From Locusta migratoria (lineage: Eukaryota > Arthropoda > Insecta > Orthoptera > Acrididae): DNA of 64,000 bases. The stretch lies in assembly GCA_026315105.1 (NCBI GenBank), contig CM048744.1, forward strand, positions 976,634,721 through 976,698,720, in the 5' to 3' direction. Both the position numbers and the translations under genes were made by a program. This document shows, piece after piece, positions 54,290-64,000 of this stretch; the first letter of the stretch is position 1, and every line of letters starts with the position of its first letter. Below the pieces are notes generated by a model. The model was not told where the DNA came from and did no database searches. It was given only the letters and a program-made list of their open reading frames with translations.

Positions 54290-55555
54290 ATCTGCGAACA
54301 CAAACATCTACATCTATCTACAGCTACATGGGGTACTCTGCAAATCACATTTAAGTGTCTGGCAGAGGGTTCATCGAACCACCGTTTACTATTTTATCTC
54401 CCATTCCATTCTCGAATAGCGCGCGGGAAGAATGAACACTGAATCTCTCTGTTCGAGCTCTGATTTCTCGTATTTTATTCTGATGATCATTTCTACCTCT
54501 GTAAGTGGGAGTCAACAATATATTTCCTATTCAGAGGAAAATGTTGGAGATTGTAGTTTCGTAAGTAGTCCACGCCGCAGCGATAAGCGCCGTTGTTGTA
54601 ATGATTCCCATCCCAGATCCTGTATCATTTCCCTAACGCTGTCTCCCCTGTATCGTAACAATACGAAACGAGCTGCCCTTCTTTGGACTCTTTCGATGTC
54701 CTCCGTCAAACCCACCTGATAAGGCTCCCACACTGGGCAGCAATACTCCTAAAATGGACGGACAAGCGTAGTGTATGCAGTTTTTGTATTTCTGTTGCAT
54801 CCTTTAAGGGTTCTGCCAATAAAACGCAGTCTCTGGTTCGCCTTTTCCACGACATTATCTACGTGTTATTTCCAGTTTAAGTCTGAAGTAATAGTAATTC
54901 CTAGGTATTTCGTGGAGTTTACGGCCTTCATTCACTTTTGACTGATTTATCTTATAAACAAAGTTTAACGGAGTTCTTTTTCGTACTCATGTGGACGACT
55001 TCACACTTCTCATTATTTAGAGTCAATTGACAATTTTTGCACAGTGACCTCTTATTCAGATCGTTCTGCAATTGGTTTTCATCTTCAGATGATTGTACTA
55101 GACGGTAAATGACGGCGTCATCTGCAAACAACCTAAGAGAGCTACTCGGATTTTCCCCTAAATCGTTTATGTAAATAAGGAACAGCAGAGGACCAATAAC
55201 ACTACCCTGTGGAACGCCCGATATCACTTCTGTTTTAGTCGATGCCTTACCATCGATTACTACTAACTGTGTCCTCTGACAGAAAATCCCCATCCAATCG
55301 CAAATTTGGGGCGATGTACCATAACCGCGCTATTTGATTAAAATCCATTTGTGAGGTACGGTGTCAAAACCTTCTGGAAATCAAGGAATACGGAATCAAT
55401 TTGCGAACCCTTGTCGGTAGCACACATCACTTCGTGTGAGTAAAGAGCTAGTTGTGTTTCGCATAAACGATATTTTCTAAATCCATGTTGTAGATCAATC
55501 TGTTCGAGATAATTCATAACATTTGAATACAGGATACGAGTGTTTCCGGATTGAC
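54290..55555 (-). mobile_element. CR1/jockey-like LINE, decayed
   Basis: Minus strand, 5' to 3': HGFRKYRLCETQLAL, VFLDFQKV, GVPQGSVIGPLLFLIYINDL, LRLFADDAVIY and, after shifts, VQRRAARFVL and LGWESLQQRR. The 3' end has GGTTCGATGAACCCTCTGCC and a (TAGATG)-type tail near 54305. Truncated 5' and broken by several shifts; same family as the 45.4 and 56.9 kb pieces. Confidence 0.8.
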
Positions 55556-55734
55556 TCCTGGGACATGTTTCTCTAAGCTGGCGTATATGCTCTTGTAATC
55601 CAGTCGAGAAATCTGATGCACCTATTGTATCATCTTCCAAGCTGTGCAAAAATTCTCCTGGTAGACGTTTGGCCGTATACTAGTTCTGCTGACGTAGCCT
55701 TTAGATCACTTTTGAATGCTGTCTGTACAATAGG
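55556..55734 (-). pseudogene. Ty3/gypsy integrase C-terminal fragment
   Basis: Minus strand reads TAFKSDLKATSAELVYGQT, then GASDFSTGL.EHIRQLR, the region before the GPY/F module of a gypsy integrase. It stops at the LINE on one side and at the Tc1 end on the other. Confidence 0.6.
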
Positions 55735-55736
55735 TA

Positions 55737-56336
55737 CACTGCTCAAAACAATTAGGGGATCGGTTGAGATATTTAGGTTCTGAAGTATTGTCACCGGCGG
55801 AATGAACTAAAATGGTTCGGCGTCTTTCTGTCTGTTCTACGGAGTGGAGACAACAACATTACGGCAACAGAGAGAGTGATAACAACAGAAAGTTGCTTGC
55901 AGAGGGGATTGGTGTTGACTTGTGTTTACTCTATCAAACGAATTACACAAGCAGTTGGGTACAGATAGGGTAGTGAGAGGTAATGCAATGCAACAACAAC
56001 GTGACTTGCCCGAAGCTATGGCATGGGGAGCCATTACAAGATTGGAAGCGGAACAGACACAGAGGGACGTGGCTGCAGCTATTGGATTGTCCCAAACTGT
56101 AATTTCCGAGATCTGGACGCGATTTCAGACAACAACAACCGTTTAAAGAAGGCAAGCCAAAGTAGTCCACGGGTAACATCAGCAAGAGATAACCGTTATC
56201 TCCGGTTAACAGCCCGTCGAGACAGGAGGCTGAATGCAACTCAGTTGCAACACTCCCTCCAGGCAGCGACAGGACTCGCAAAATCAAAATAAACCGTTTA
56301 GCCCGCAGAAACTGGGCTAAGGATCATCAGGATTGA
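55737..56336 (+). pseudogene. Tc1-like transposon, left end and N-terminal part
   Basis: After TA the end CACTGCTCAAAACAATT is typical of insect Tc1 elements. The transposase N-terminus follows in broken frames: RDLPEAMAWGAI.RLEAEQTQRDVAAAIGLSQ (first helix-turn-helix, about 56000-56110), then SARDNRYLRLTARRDRRLNATQLQ (second). The reading stops near 56336. Confidence 0.75.
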
Positions 56337-56379
56337 AGTGGTAACGAAGGGCGCCGGGATCTCTTCATAAGATGTCAAG

Positions 56380-56881
56380 AGATTCGTTCCAGCAGCTGCC
56401 AGACGGCTACTTTCAAGCGCTAAGAAACAGATTACAGCGCATGCACAGCTACTATGACGTAAAAACCCTTCTTTGATACGTGCACTGCTGGAACGCTTTT
56501 TGCACTGTTTCTGGTTGCAGGCGAAGTTGAGTTTAAAGGAATAATTAAAATACTTTCCTTCCTAATAACGAAGAAGTGTAAACGAGAAATATTGCAGTGA
56601 CTTCGAAATAATCGAAAAACACGCTACAAACACACGCGTATCACGTGATGGCTACCCCCCCCCCCCCCCCTTTCCAATCTAACTCAGACCTTTCTGCGCA
56701 TGCGCAAACTGGCAGCTTGACCGCGCCAGAAATATTTTTTCGGGTAGCGTCTGGCTGCTTGCGGCAACTGCTGGAACACTAAACAGCCACACTCCAAGTA
56801 GCCAGAAGCGGGAGAAGGCGCTGCTGGAACACAATTTCAGCGTTGCGCGTCAAGCAATCTGGCAGCTGCTGGAACGAACCT
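56380..56881. mobile_element. MITE-like element with 24-base inverted ends
   Basis: Ends at 56380-56403 and 56858-56881 are complementary at 23 of 24 positions. CTGCTGGAAC occurs near 56484, 56767, 56821 and 56867 and inverted in the left end. No coding capacity; a C run of about 17 lies at 56655-56671. No target duplication was found. Confidence 0.6.
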
Positions 56882-57471
56882 TCGAGTTTGTGTTTAGCCG
56901 GGCACTCGTCGTTACCTCATCTGGAGAAAACGTGGAACTCGAAACAATCCTTAAATTGGAAAGAACACGTAGAAAATATTAAAGGGGAAAGCAAACCAAA
57001 GACTACGTTCCGTTGGCAGAACACTTAGAATATGCAACATTTATACTAAAGAAACTGCCTATACCACACGTGTGCGTACTATTTTGGAGTATTGTTGTGC
57101 ATTGTGGGATTTTCACCATGTTCAACTGACAGACTATTTAGAGAAAGCGAAAGGCAGTTCGTTTTGTATTATCGCGATATAGGGGAGAGAGTGTCACGGA
57201 AATGATGCACGAGTTGGGGTGGAAATCATTAAAACAAATGCGTTATTCGTTGCGGCGAAATCTAATTACGAAATTTCTTTCACCGAATGAGAACATATTT
57301 TATAAGTACCCACATACGTAGGAAGACATGATAAGACAAATCAGATCGAAAGCGGAAAGATTTAGGTGTTCCTTTTTTCCCGCAAGCTGTTAGAGAAACA
57401 TCATAAAAGCGGTTCGATGAACCATCTGCCATACACTTCAATGTGACTTGCAGAGTATTTATGTAGAAGTA
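56882..57471 (+). mobile_element. CR1/jockey-like LINE, 3' part
   Basis: WKEHVENI, then after frameshifts ARFVLSRYRGESVTEMMHELGWKSLKQ and LITKFLSPNE, and the family 3' end GGTTCGATGAACCATCTGCC with TATGTAGAAGTAG. Lies between the two Tc1 pieces. Confidence 0.7.
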
Positions 57472-57970
57472 GTGCCTGCTTATGTGTAGGAAGCATCACC
57501 ATATCATGGTGGTGGACGAATGGTGCGGGCAGGAGTCAGTGTTGGCGGACATACGGACCTCTATGTCGTTCAGAATGGTGCATTGACTGCTCAGAGGTCT
57601 AGAGACGAGGTCCTTCGACATTTTGTTGTGCCCTACGCTGGTGCCATAGACGAGCTCCTTCTAGTGGACGATAACGCTCGTACCAACAGAGTTGTACTGG
57701 TGGACAAGATGATTGAAGCGTAGGGCACTGAACGAATGTGGAGTGACCAGATTGTTCTGTGGACTTAACCGCGACTGAGCACGTCTAACAGACGCATTGA
57801 AGCCAGACCAGCACCTCCCACAACGGTTTCAGAGCGCGTGGAAGAATGACCAGTTGTCACTCAAGAGCTGATTGATAACGTCATACTGTCCATGCCAAGC
57901 AGGTGTGGAACTGTACTGATCGCCCGAGGTGATCACACACCGTATTATGGTTGCCCCATGGTGCCTCGCT
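57472..57970 (+). pseudogene. Tc1-like transposase, C-terminal part
   Basis: Reads MVRAGVSVGGHTDLYVVQNG.LTAQR, FVVPYAGAI, then LLVDDNARTNRVVLVDKMIEA followed by TAG, and in shifted frames RIEARPAPPTTVSE and RGDHTPYYG. The DDNAR block holds the second catalytic Asp. The right terminal repeat is absent; another transposon begins at 58021. Confidence 0.75.
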
Positions 57971-58232
57971 CTTAGTAAACGCCATGTAAACCTCAAGTAG
58001 AGAGTTGAGACAGAAGAATATACCGAGTGATCAAGGAGTCAGTATAAATTTGAAAGCTTAATAAACTATGGAATAATGTAGAAAGAGAGGTAAAAATTGA
58101 TACACATGCTTGGAATGACATGGGGTTTTATTTAAACCAAAAAGAAACAAAGTTAAAAAATGTCCGAAAAATGATGCTGGACAGCAAAGTGTCAGTGACT
58201 GCGCATGAAAATCGTGCATAAAAGGAACTGTA

Positions 58233-58556
58233 ATGAGATGCACCAGTAGTCGCAGCATGTTGACGTTACCGGAAAAGGCGCTTTTAGTGAAACTCTATTA
58301 TCAGGATGTGAAATGTGCTAGTTCGGCATTAAGATTCTATCGCCAATGGAAAGGGATTCGAACGGGTAAAGGCCCGATAATAAGTGAAACTGTAGCGAGA
58401 ATGATTTCGAAGTTCGAAGCCAAGGGTTGTTTAGACGATAGACCCCCTAGTGACCGACCGAGCACAAGGCGTAATGCTGCTCATACAGTTCAGGATGAAA
58501 TGGAGACTGTAACGGGCTCGTCTATGCACGGGGAAGTCAGACGGCGCTTCATCTGA
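58233..58556 (+). pseudogene. Transposase N-terminal part (DUF4817-like)
   Basis: LPEKALLVKLYY, CASSALRFYRQWKGIRTG and ARMISKFEAKGCLDDRPP form a helix-turn-helix DNA-binding region like that of insect DUF4817 transposases. Frame ends at 58556. The catalytic part is missing on this strand. Confidence 0.6.
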
Positions 58557-58610
58557 TCAGAAAAATAATAATTAGCATAACAAATTAAGACAAAGCAAAG
58601 ATGATGTTCT

Positions 58611-58907
58611 TTACAGGAAATGCTCAATATGTTCACCATCATTCCTCAACAATAGCTGTAGTCTAGGAATAATGATGTGAATAGCACTGTAAAGCATGTC
58701 CGGAGTTATGGTGAGGCATTGGCGTCGGATGTTGTCTTTCAGCATCCATAGAGATGTCGGTCGACCACGGTACACTTGCGACTTCAGGTAACCCCAAAGC
58801 CAGTAATCGCACGGACTGAGGTCTGGGGACCTGGGAGGCCAAGCATGACGAAAGTGGCGGGTGAACACACGATCATCACCAAACGACGCGCGCAAGAGGT
58901 CTTTCAC
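58611..58907 (-). pseudogene. Transposase C-terminal part, inverted
   Basis: Minus strand reads FGDDRVFTRHF, AWPPRSPDLSPCDYWLWGYLK and ends GEHIEHFL. SPDL.PCD contains the last catalytic Asp. It faces the N-terminal piece tail to tail, so one part has been inverted. Confidence 0.7.
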
Positions 58908-59017
58908 GCGTCTAGCAATACTTTTTTTTCTTTTGTTCTAATAAAAACCCCATGTCATTCCAAGCATGTGTGTCAATTTTTACCTTTGTATCTACATTAT
59001 TCCAAGATTTATTAAAG

Positions 59018-59140
59018 CCGGCCGCGGTGGACGAGAGAACTGAGGCGTTTCATTCACGGTCTGCACGGCCACTACGGTCGGGGGTTCGAATTCCCCCTCG
59101 GGCATGGATATTTGTGCCGTCCTTAGTATTAGTTAGTTCA
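59018..59140 (+). mobile_element. SINE, left part (split)
   Basis: tRNA-like head and start of the body. Inserted in the right inverted repeat, with ATTTATTAA before it (about 59007-59016) and again after the SINE tail near 60608-60617. Interrupted by the LINE at 59141. Confidence 0.75.
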
Positions 59141-60528
59141 TTTGAACTGGTGTGTAGGATGTATGAGACAGGCGAAATACCTTCAGACTTTAAGAAAAAT
59201 GTTATAATCCCCATTCCAAAGAAAGCAGGTGCAGACAGGTGTGAAAATTACAGAACCATCAGTTTGATAAGTCATGGTTGCAAAATTTTGACACGAATTA
59301 TCTACAGGAGAATGGAAAAGCTGGTAGAAGCTGACCTCGGGGAAGATCAGTTTGGATTCAGGACGAACGTAGGAACCCAGGACGCAATACTCACTTTACG
59401 TCTTATCTTAGAAGATAGATTAAGGAAAGGTAAACCTACATTTTTAGCTTTTGTAGATTTGGAGAAAGCTTTTGACAATGTTGACTGGAATACACTCTTT
59501 CACATTCTGAAGTCAGCGGGGGTAAGATACAGGGAAAGGAGTGGTATTTACAACTTGTACAAAAGCCAGACCGCAGTTATTAGACTCGAAGGGCATGAAA
59601 GGGAAGCATCAGTTGGGAAGGGAGTAAGACAGGGTTGTAGCCTTTCTCCGATGTTATTCAATTTGTACATCGAGCAGGCCGTGAAGGAAAGTAAGGAAAA
59701 ATTTGGAATAGGGATTCAAGTTCAGGGGGAAGAAATAAAAACATTGCGTTTTGCTGATGACATTGTAATTCTATCAGAGACAGCAAAGGACCTGGAAGAG
59801 CAGTTAAATGGAATGGACAGTGTGTTGAAGAGAGCGTATAAAATGAACATTAACAAGAGCAAAACAAAAATAATGGAATGCGGTCTTAGAAAATCAGGTG
59901 ATGCTGAAGGAATTAGATTAGGTAACGAAGAAATAAAGGAGATAGATGAGTTTTGTTACTTGGGTAGTAAAATAACATGCGATGGTCGCAGTACAGAGGA
60001 TATAAAGTGCAGAATGGCAATGGGAAGGAAAGCATTTTTGAAAAAGAGAAATTTGCTAACATCGAATATTAATTTAAGTGTAAGGAAGTCTTTTCTGAAG
60101 ACATTTGTGTGGAGTGTTGCCTTGTACGGGAGTGAAACATGGACGATAAGCAGTGCGGACAGGAAGAGGATAGAGGCTTTTGAAATGTGGTGCTACAGAA
60201 GAATGCTGAAGATTGGGTGGGTAGATCGCATAACTAATGAAGAGGTACTGAACAGAATTGGTGAGAAAAGGAATTTTTGGCAGACCCTGACTAAAAGAAG
60301 GGATCGCTTGGTAGGACACATTCTTAGACATCGAGGAATCGTAAATTTAGCATTGGAGGGAAGTGTGTGGGGTAAAAATCGCAAAGGGAGACCAAGAGAC
60401 GCGTATAGTAAGCAGATTCAAGTTGATGTGGGTTGTCGTTCTTATGAGGAGATGAAAAGGCTTGCTCAGGATAGAGTAGGGTGGAGAGCTGCATCTAACC
60501 AGTCTCCGGACTGAAGACCATAATAACA
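59141..60528 (+). mobile_element. 5'-truncated RTE-like LINE
   Basis: One open frame to TGA at 60512 encodes most of a reverse transcriptase: IPIPKKAG, ENYRTISLISHGCKI, FVDLEKAFDNVDW, GVRQGCSLSPMLFNLYIEQ, the catalytic FADDIVIL (about 59750), FCYLGSKIT, LYGSETWTIS and a RLVGHILRHR tail. The frame opens upstream through the SINE, so a reading from 58952 is a chimera. The 3' end is very short, AGACCATAATAACAA. The uninterrupted frame shows this is a recent copy; the endonuclease is missing. Confidence 0.85.
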
Positions 60529-60605
60529 AGTAGTTTGTAAGTTTAGGGACTGATGACCCCGTAGTTAAGTCCTATAAGCTATACAAAAATTTGAATTTGA
60601 ATTTT
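60529..60605 (+). mobile_element. SINE, right part (split)
   Basis: Continues AGTAGTTTGTAAGTTTAGGG through the body to the tail TTTGAATTTGAATTTTT; joins the left part at 59140 without a visible duplication. Confidence 0.75.
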
Positions 60606-60712
60606 TTTATTTATTAAGTTTTCAAATTTATACTGTCTTTTTGATCACCCGGTAGTACTGCATCACTTACAAATTGCTGTTGTAACAAATATCGGAATAA
60701 ATGTTCTAATGT

Positions 60713-60900
60713 TTATAGTTCTTATAGGACCAAACTACGTTGGTCATAAGTCTCTAGACTTACAAACTACTTAAACTAAGTTAAACTAACCTAAGGATAA
60801 CACACACATCCTCGCCCGAGGGGGGATTCGAACCTCCGACGCGGGAGGCCGCGCGATCCGTAACGTGGCGCTCCAGACCGCTCGGCTACTCCCGCGCGGC
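60713..60900 (-). mobile_element. tRNA-derived SINE, variant
   Basis: Head with GGTTCGAATCC-type B box and a diverged A box (GAGCGGTCTGGAGCGCC); body differs from the other copies (TCTAGAGACTTATGACC), suggesting a subfamily. Confidence 0.6.
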
Positions 60901-60943
60901 AATCTGCATATGCATATGATATGCATATGTATATGACATCTCA

Positions 60944-61835
60944 GGTGATCCCGTAATTGTTTTGAACCGTGTAGTTTCTCCATCCAATTCTGTGCCGCGT
61001 GACAACGTAGAATTGCTTTGAATTGGTGATGCAGACACTCAAATATGCAGTTTAATGCTGGATGGCAAGCTGTGGTGCGTATACGCTTCATACCTAATGA
61101 CGTAGCTAATGCTTTGAGAAAATGGACTTCAAATTGCCGTCTCTGGTCTGTGGTGATCCGAAATGGCAGGCCGAATCGGGCAATCCAACCGCGAAAAAAA
61201 ATGTGTGTGCTACTATCTCGGCTGTAATTCCTCTCAGGGGGAATGGTACTGGCCATCTGGTGAACCGGTCCCGAATCGTGAGACAATATCTAGAGCCTAC
61301 AGAGACTGCCCGTGTGCCTACGATATCGGTGTGCACATGCCCGAAATGTTGGTTCAGCGCTAGAAATGTGCCCGGTGGTGCTCTGAAGTGTTGTGTTATC
61401 TTGTCCCGCTGACACGCAATACACTGCTTGGCAAATGTTTTGCAAGCCACATGCATGCCAGGCCAGACAAATAATTGTTTGACTAGTGAACTAGTGCTTT
61501 GTACTCCTGTATGTGCCAGATTGCGAAGCAATGCAGTACTCTATTTCTTAATAGTTGCGGTACAAATGGAGTCGCTTTCGGTCCGGATAGGTTACATAAT
61601 TCAGCATTAGTTTCCGGCGAAGTGACGAGTTGCAATTCAATCCTTCCGGTTGTTTCAATAAATCTTGTCCCTCGACATGACATTGCTGGGGCTTAGCGAG
61701 GGCCTCGAAGTTAATGGCGGCTGCTACAGCTTCGATACGCGACGTGCCTGCTGTCACGTTTACAATGTCCACACGCGTTAGTGCGTCATCCGACATGTTC
61801 AACTTCCCTTGTACATAGACAATGCGGGCAGTGAA
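60944..61835 (-). pseudogene. Ty3/gypsy pol fragment: RNase H end and integrase
   Basis: Minus strand in broken frames: VQGKLNMSDDALTR (about 61820), LAHTGVQST and CIACQRDKI of the zinc module, HTDIVGT with the first Asp, TTDQRRQFE with the second, and FECLHHQFK with the Glu. The order matches the 13.4-14.3 kb element, but at least four shifts or stops have accumulated and no LTRs are attached. An older relative of that element. Confidence 0.7.
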
Positions 61836-62417
61836 CTGGCTTATGTAATCTAGATGGCATAGCTAACTCGGGGATGCTTTATCCGGTGTTACAGCAAATA
61901 TGTAATGTGACGCAGCTACAGATAACTACGAATTTGTGACCACGAACAAGGTTTATTTGTGGCTCAGCTGCTGGTCGCAGAGTTATATTGTAACAGGGGG
62001 ACCATGTTTGGCAATCTTATTCTGCTGATGTTCGAATAATTTATGCCAATGGATAAATCTGGGTTACTTATTAATGTCGCTTGTACAGCAATGTAAAGTG
62101 ATACACAAATTCCCGAAACCAACTAACATTTGAACTTGTGACATTCGATGCAGAATAGATCCAGTATCTCATGAAAGGTGCCACGACAATTTGATTTATA
62201 AATATTTACCAAATAAGAACACACACAAATAACACGTGGAAAGATTTGAAGGGACCGTGAGAGTTACGTGGTGCCTTTCTGTTCCTTATTTACTGACCAA
62301 ACAAGTGTGTAAAATTACGAAAACAATAAATAATCCGATAGCTTATATCGCTATGAAGATAAAAAGGGCAGCACAGTACCCACACCTGCAATTTAGTGTC
62401 TGTGTGAATGGACATGT
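61836..62417. other. Nothing recognised
   Basis: No gene or repeat identified. Confidence 0.5.
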
Positions 62418-62613
62418 TTAAGTGTTTGTAAATCTATGGGACTTAACTACTTAAGGCATCTTGTCCCTAGGCTTACAAACTAATTCATCTAACGTATAAT
62501 AAGGACAACAAATACACCCGTGCCCGAGAGAGGACTCGAACCTCCGACGGCGAACAGCGGCGCGCTCTGCAGCTAGGCGCCTTAGAACACTCGGCCACTC
62601 CACCGCGGCTGAA
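62418..62613 (-). mobile_element. tRNA-derived SINE, variant
   Basis: A box GTGGCCGAGTG and B box GGTTCGAGTCC on the minus strand. Same subfamily style as 60713. Confidence 0.65.
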
Positions 62614-62924
62614 AATGGACCTAATTATTAGCATTTTCTTTACTGAGTTCTCAAATGAATTGATTACTGTGAGGCAACAAATGGTTACTTTACTATGTTT
62701 CTTCTGGTTTCCGTCCACGCCATCATGTTAGAATACTGTATTGTCATGAAATTGTATTTGTACAATTTGTAGTAACATTTCATTATACTAACATAAGCTG
62801 TAGTTGCAAACTAACAAAATAAGTGTTTTATTCAGTGTATTTTGGGAGAATCGGTTATTGCGACAGTAAATTATATTACTGAATCATTGATAAGTCATAT
62901 GTTGCTCAAATCTATATGAATTTT

Positions 62925-63025
62925 GTTATTTGGGTAGCAAAATAAATTCTGATGGCCGAAGTAAAGAAGTCATAGGTGCAAAATACTAACACGAATTATT
63001 TACAGACGAATGGAAAAACTTGTGG
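62925..63025 (+). mobile_element. Rearranged RTE-like LINE pieces
   Basis: 62925-62975 matches the FCYLGSKIT region of the 59-60 kb LINE, and directly after it 62976-63025 matches a region some 700 bases earlier in the same LINE (ARIIYRRMEKL-type). The order is reversed relative to the intact copy. Ends at the SINE target CTTGTGG (63019-63025). Confidence 0.6.
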
Positions 63026-63222
63026 CCAGCCGCGGTGGCCGAGGAGACTGAGGCGCTCCAGTCACGGTCTGCACGGCCACTACGGTCGGGGGTTCGAATC
63101 CCCCCTCGGGCAAGGATATTTGTGACCTCCTAGTTCGTAAGTAGTTCATAAGTAGTTTGTAAGTTTAGGTACTGATGACCCCGCAGTAAGTCCCTTAAAT
63201 AAAATATAAATAAATAAATAAC
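63026..63222 (+). mobile_element. tRNA-derived SINE, full copy in a LINE
   Basis: Complete head, body and (AAAT)n tail. Target duplication CTTGTGG at 63019-63025 and 63223-63229. Confidence 0.85.
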
Positions 63223-63627
63223 CTTGTGGAATCCAACCTCGGAGATGTTCAGTTTGGATTTAGGAGAAATGTAAGAACACGTGAGGCAATACTGACATTA
63301 CGACTTATCTTAGAAGATAGGCTAAGGAAAGGGAAACCTATGTTTTTAGCGTTTGTCGATTTGGAGAAAGCTTTTGACAATGTCGACTGGCATACACTCT
63401 TCCAAATTCTGAAGGTTTTAGAGTTATATTCAACCTATACAAAAACCAGACAGCGTTTATTAGAGTCGAAGGGCAAGAAAGGGACACAGAGGTTGGGAAG
63501 GAAGTAAGACAGGGTCGTAGCCTTTCCCCAATTTTGTTCAATCTGTACATTGAGCAGGCAGTGAAGGAATGGAAGGAGAAATTTGGAGTGGGCATTAAAG
63601 TGCAGAGAGAAGAAATAAGACGAATTG
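63223..63627 (+). mobile_element. RTE-like LINE fragment after the SINE
   Basis: Continues the reverse transcriptase with QFGFRRNVRTREAIL, FVDLEKAFDNVDWHTLF and, after a shift, RQGRSLSPILFNLYIEQAV. Ends abruptly at about 63627 where the PLE begins; the junction shares the word GTGCGAATTT. Confidence 0.8.
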
Positions 63628-64000
63628 TGCGAATTTGAATGGCCTCTCTAACTACGCAGTCCCAGTATCTCGACGTCTGTACCAGAATCCTAGTGCGTTC
63701 ATACTCCATCGCGTGATTCTCCGACAAACAATGTTCAGCGACCGCCGACTTGCTCGGATACATCAATCGTGTGTGCCTCTGGTGTTCAACGCATCGATCC
63801 TCGACGGTACGCATCATCTGTCCAATATATGACTTTCCACACTGACACGGAATCTGGTACACGCCGGCCTTCCTCAAACCGAGATCATCTTTGGCGCTCC
63901 CCACCAGTGCACGAGTTTTATACGACGGACAAAAGACAGTACCAACCTGGTGTTTTTTTTTAAATGCGAGCGACCTTCCCCGAGAGTGCGCCGGTATGTG
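63628..64000 (-). mobile_element. PLE fragment with GIY-YIG domain, runs off the window
   Basis: Minus strand encodes SAKDDLGLRKAGVYQIPCQCGKSYIGQ...AVAEHCLS...DCVVREAI, about 95 percent like the 36 kb copy by eye. Upstream it continues to the window end with TVFCPSYKTRALVG, the native PLE lead-in missing in the 36 kb copy. The region after REAIQIRT is cut by the LINE. Confidence 0.75.

Larger units (their letters stand above)
58023..60652. mobile_element. TIR transposon (TA target) carrying nested SINE and LINE
   Basis: Ends CCGAGTGATCAAGGAG and CTTTTTGATCACCCGG are flanked by TA (58021-58022, 60653-60654). The left inverted repeat spans about 58023-58140. The right one is the same sequence cut in two by a SINE at about 59018. 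The insert is a Tc1/mariner-superfamily element by its TA target and by its transposase pieces. Confidence 0.7.

Noticed and set aside
58952..60514. 520-codon open frame as a host gene
   Set aside because: The first 60 codons run through a transposon end and a SINE; the rest is a LINE reverse transcriptase.
1..64000. CRISPR array or bacterial operon
   Set aside because: No regularly spaced short repeats; splice sites, SINEs and eukaryotic transposons throughout.

Overview
This window looks like nuclear DNA of an insect with a large, transposon-filled genome, most likely an orthopteran (grasshopper or locust). The evidence is one host gene with insect-style protein sequence and introns of 0.6 to 15 kb, AT-rich background, many microsatellites, and a dense mix of Penelope-like elements (PLEs), non-LTR retrotransposons, Ty3/gypsy, mariner, Tc1, Helitron and one abundant tRNA-derived SINE. 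The species is inferred, not proven.

The only complete host gene is a minus-strand carboxypeptidase Q (family M28) of six coding exons between 41623 and 6482. All exon phases agree, the joined reading frame is 477 codons plus stop, and all five expected zinc-binding positions are present. A TATA box lies about 65 bases before the ATG. Everything from 6735 to 41267 that is not exon is intron, so the elements there are carried in its pre-mRNA.

Layout. 1-6.4 kb: PLE and mariner remnants beyond the 3' end of the gene. 6.5-19 kb: last exon and a 12 kb intron holding PLE pieces and a young Ty3/gypsy element (CsRn1-like, 193-bp LTRs, 2 differences) inserted in a mariner with a TATT target duplication. 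19-26 kb: exons 5 to 2 with a PLE terminus close to exon 5. 26-41 kb: a 15 kb first intron with two PLE termini meeting head to head, a 3.6 kb non-LTR element, PLE reverse transcriptase, a decayed RTE-like LINE split by PLE and gypsy pieces, and a second SINE family. 41.7-64 kb: upstream DNA with two unrecognised minus-strand reading frames that end in nearby poly(A) signals (42.6-43.0 and 47.6-48.5 kb), a Helitron end, a tRNA-bearing foldback, a 137-base repeat in three copies, a broken Tc1 holding a MITE and a LINE, and a four-level nest at 58.0-60.65 kb.

The most interesting signal is a set of hammerhead-ribozyme-like cores at PLE termini. I count nine copies in several families with one architecture: short stem I, CUGANGA, one extra base, stem II, GAAA, 2-4 bases, UH, stem I. 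The five intact cores lie in the transcribed sense of carboxypeptidase Q introns; the three antisense copies and the one copy outside the gene are each damaged. In one PLE group the core is followed after 45-65 bases by a GTRAGT-like splice-donor motif.
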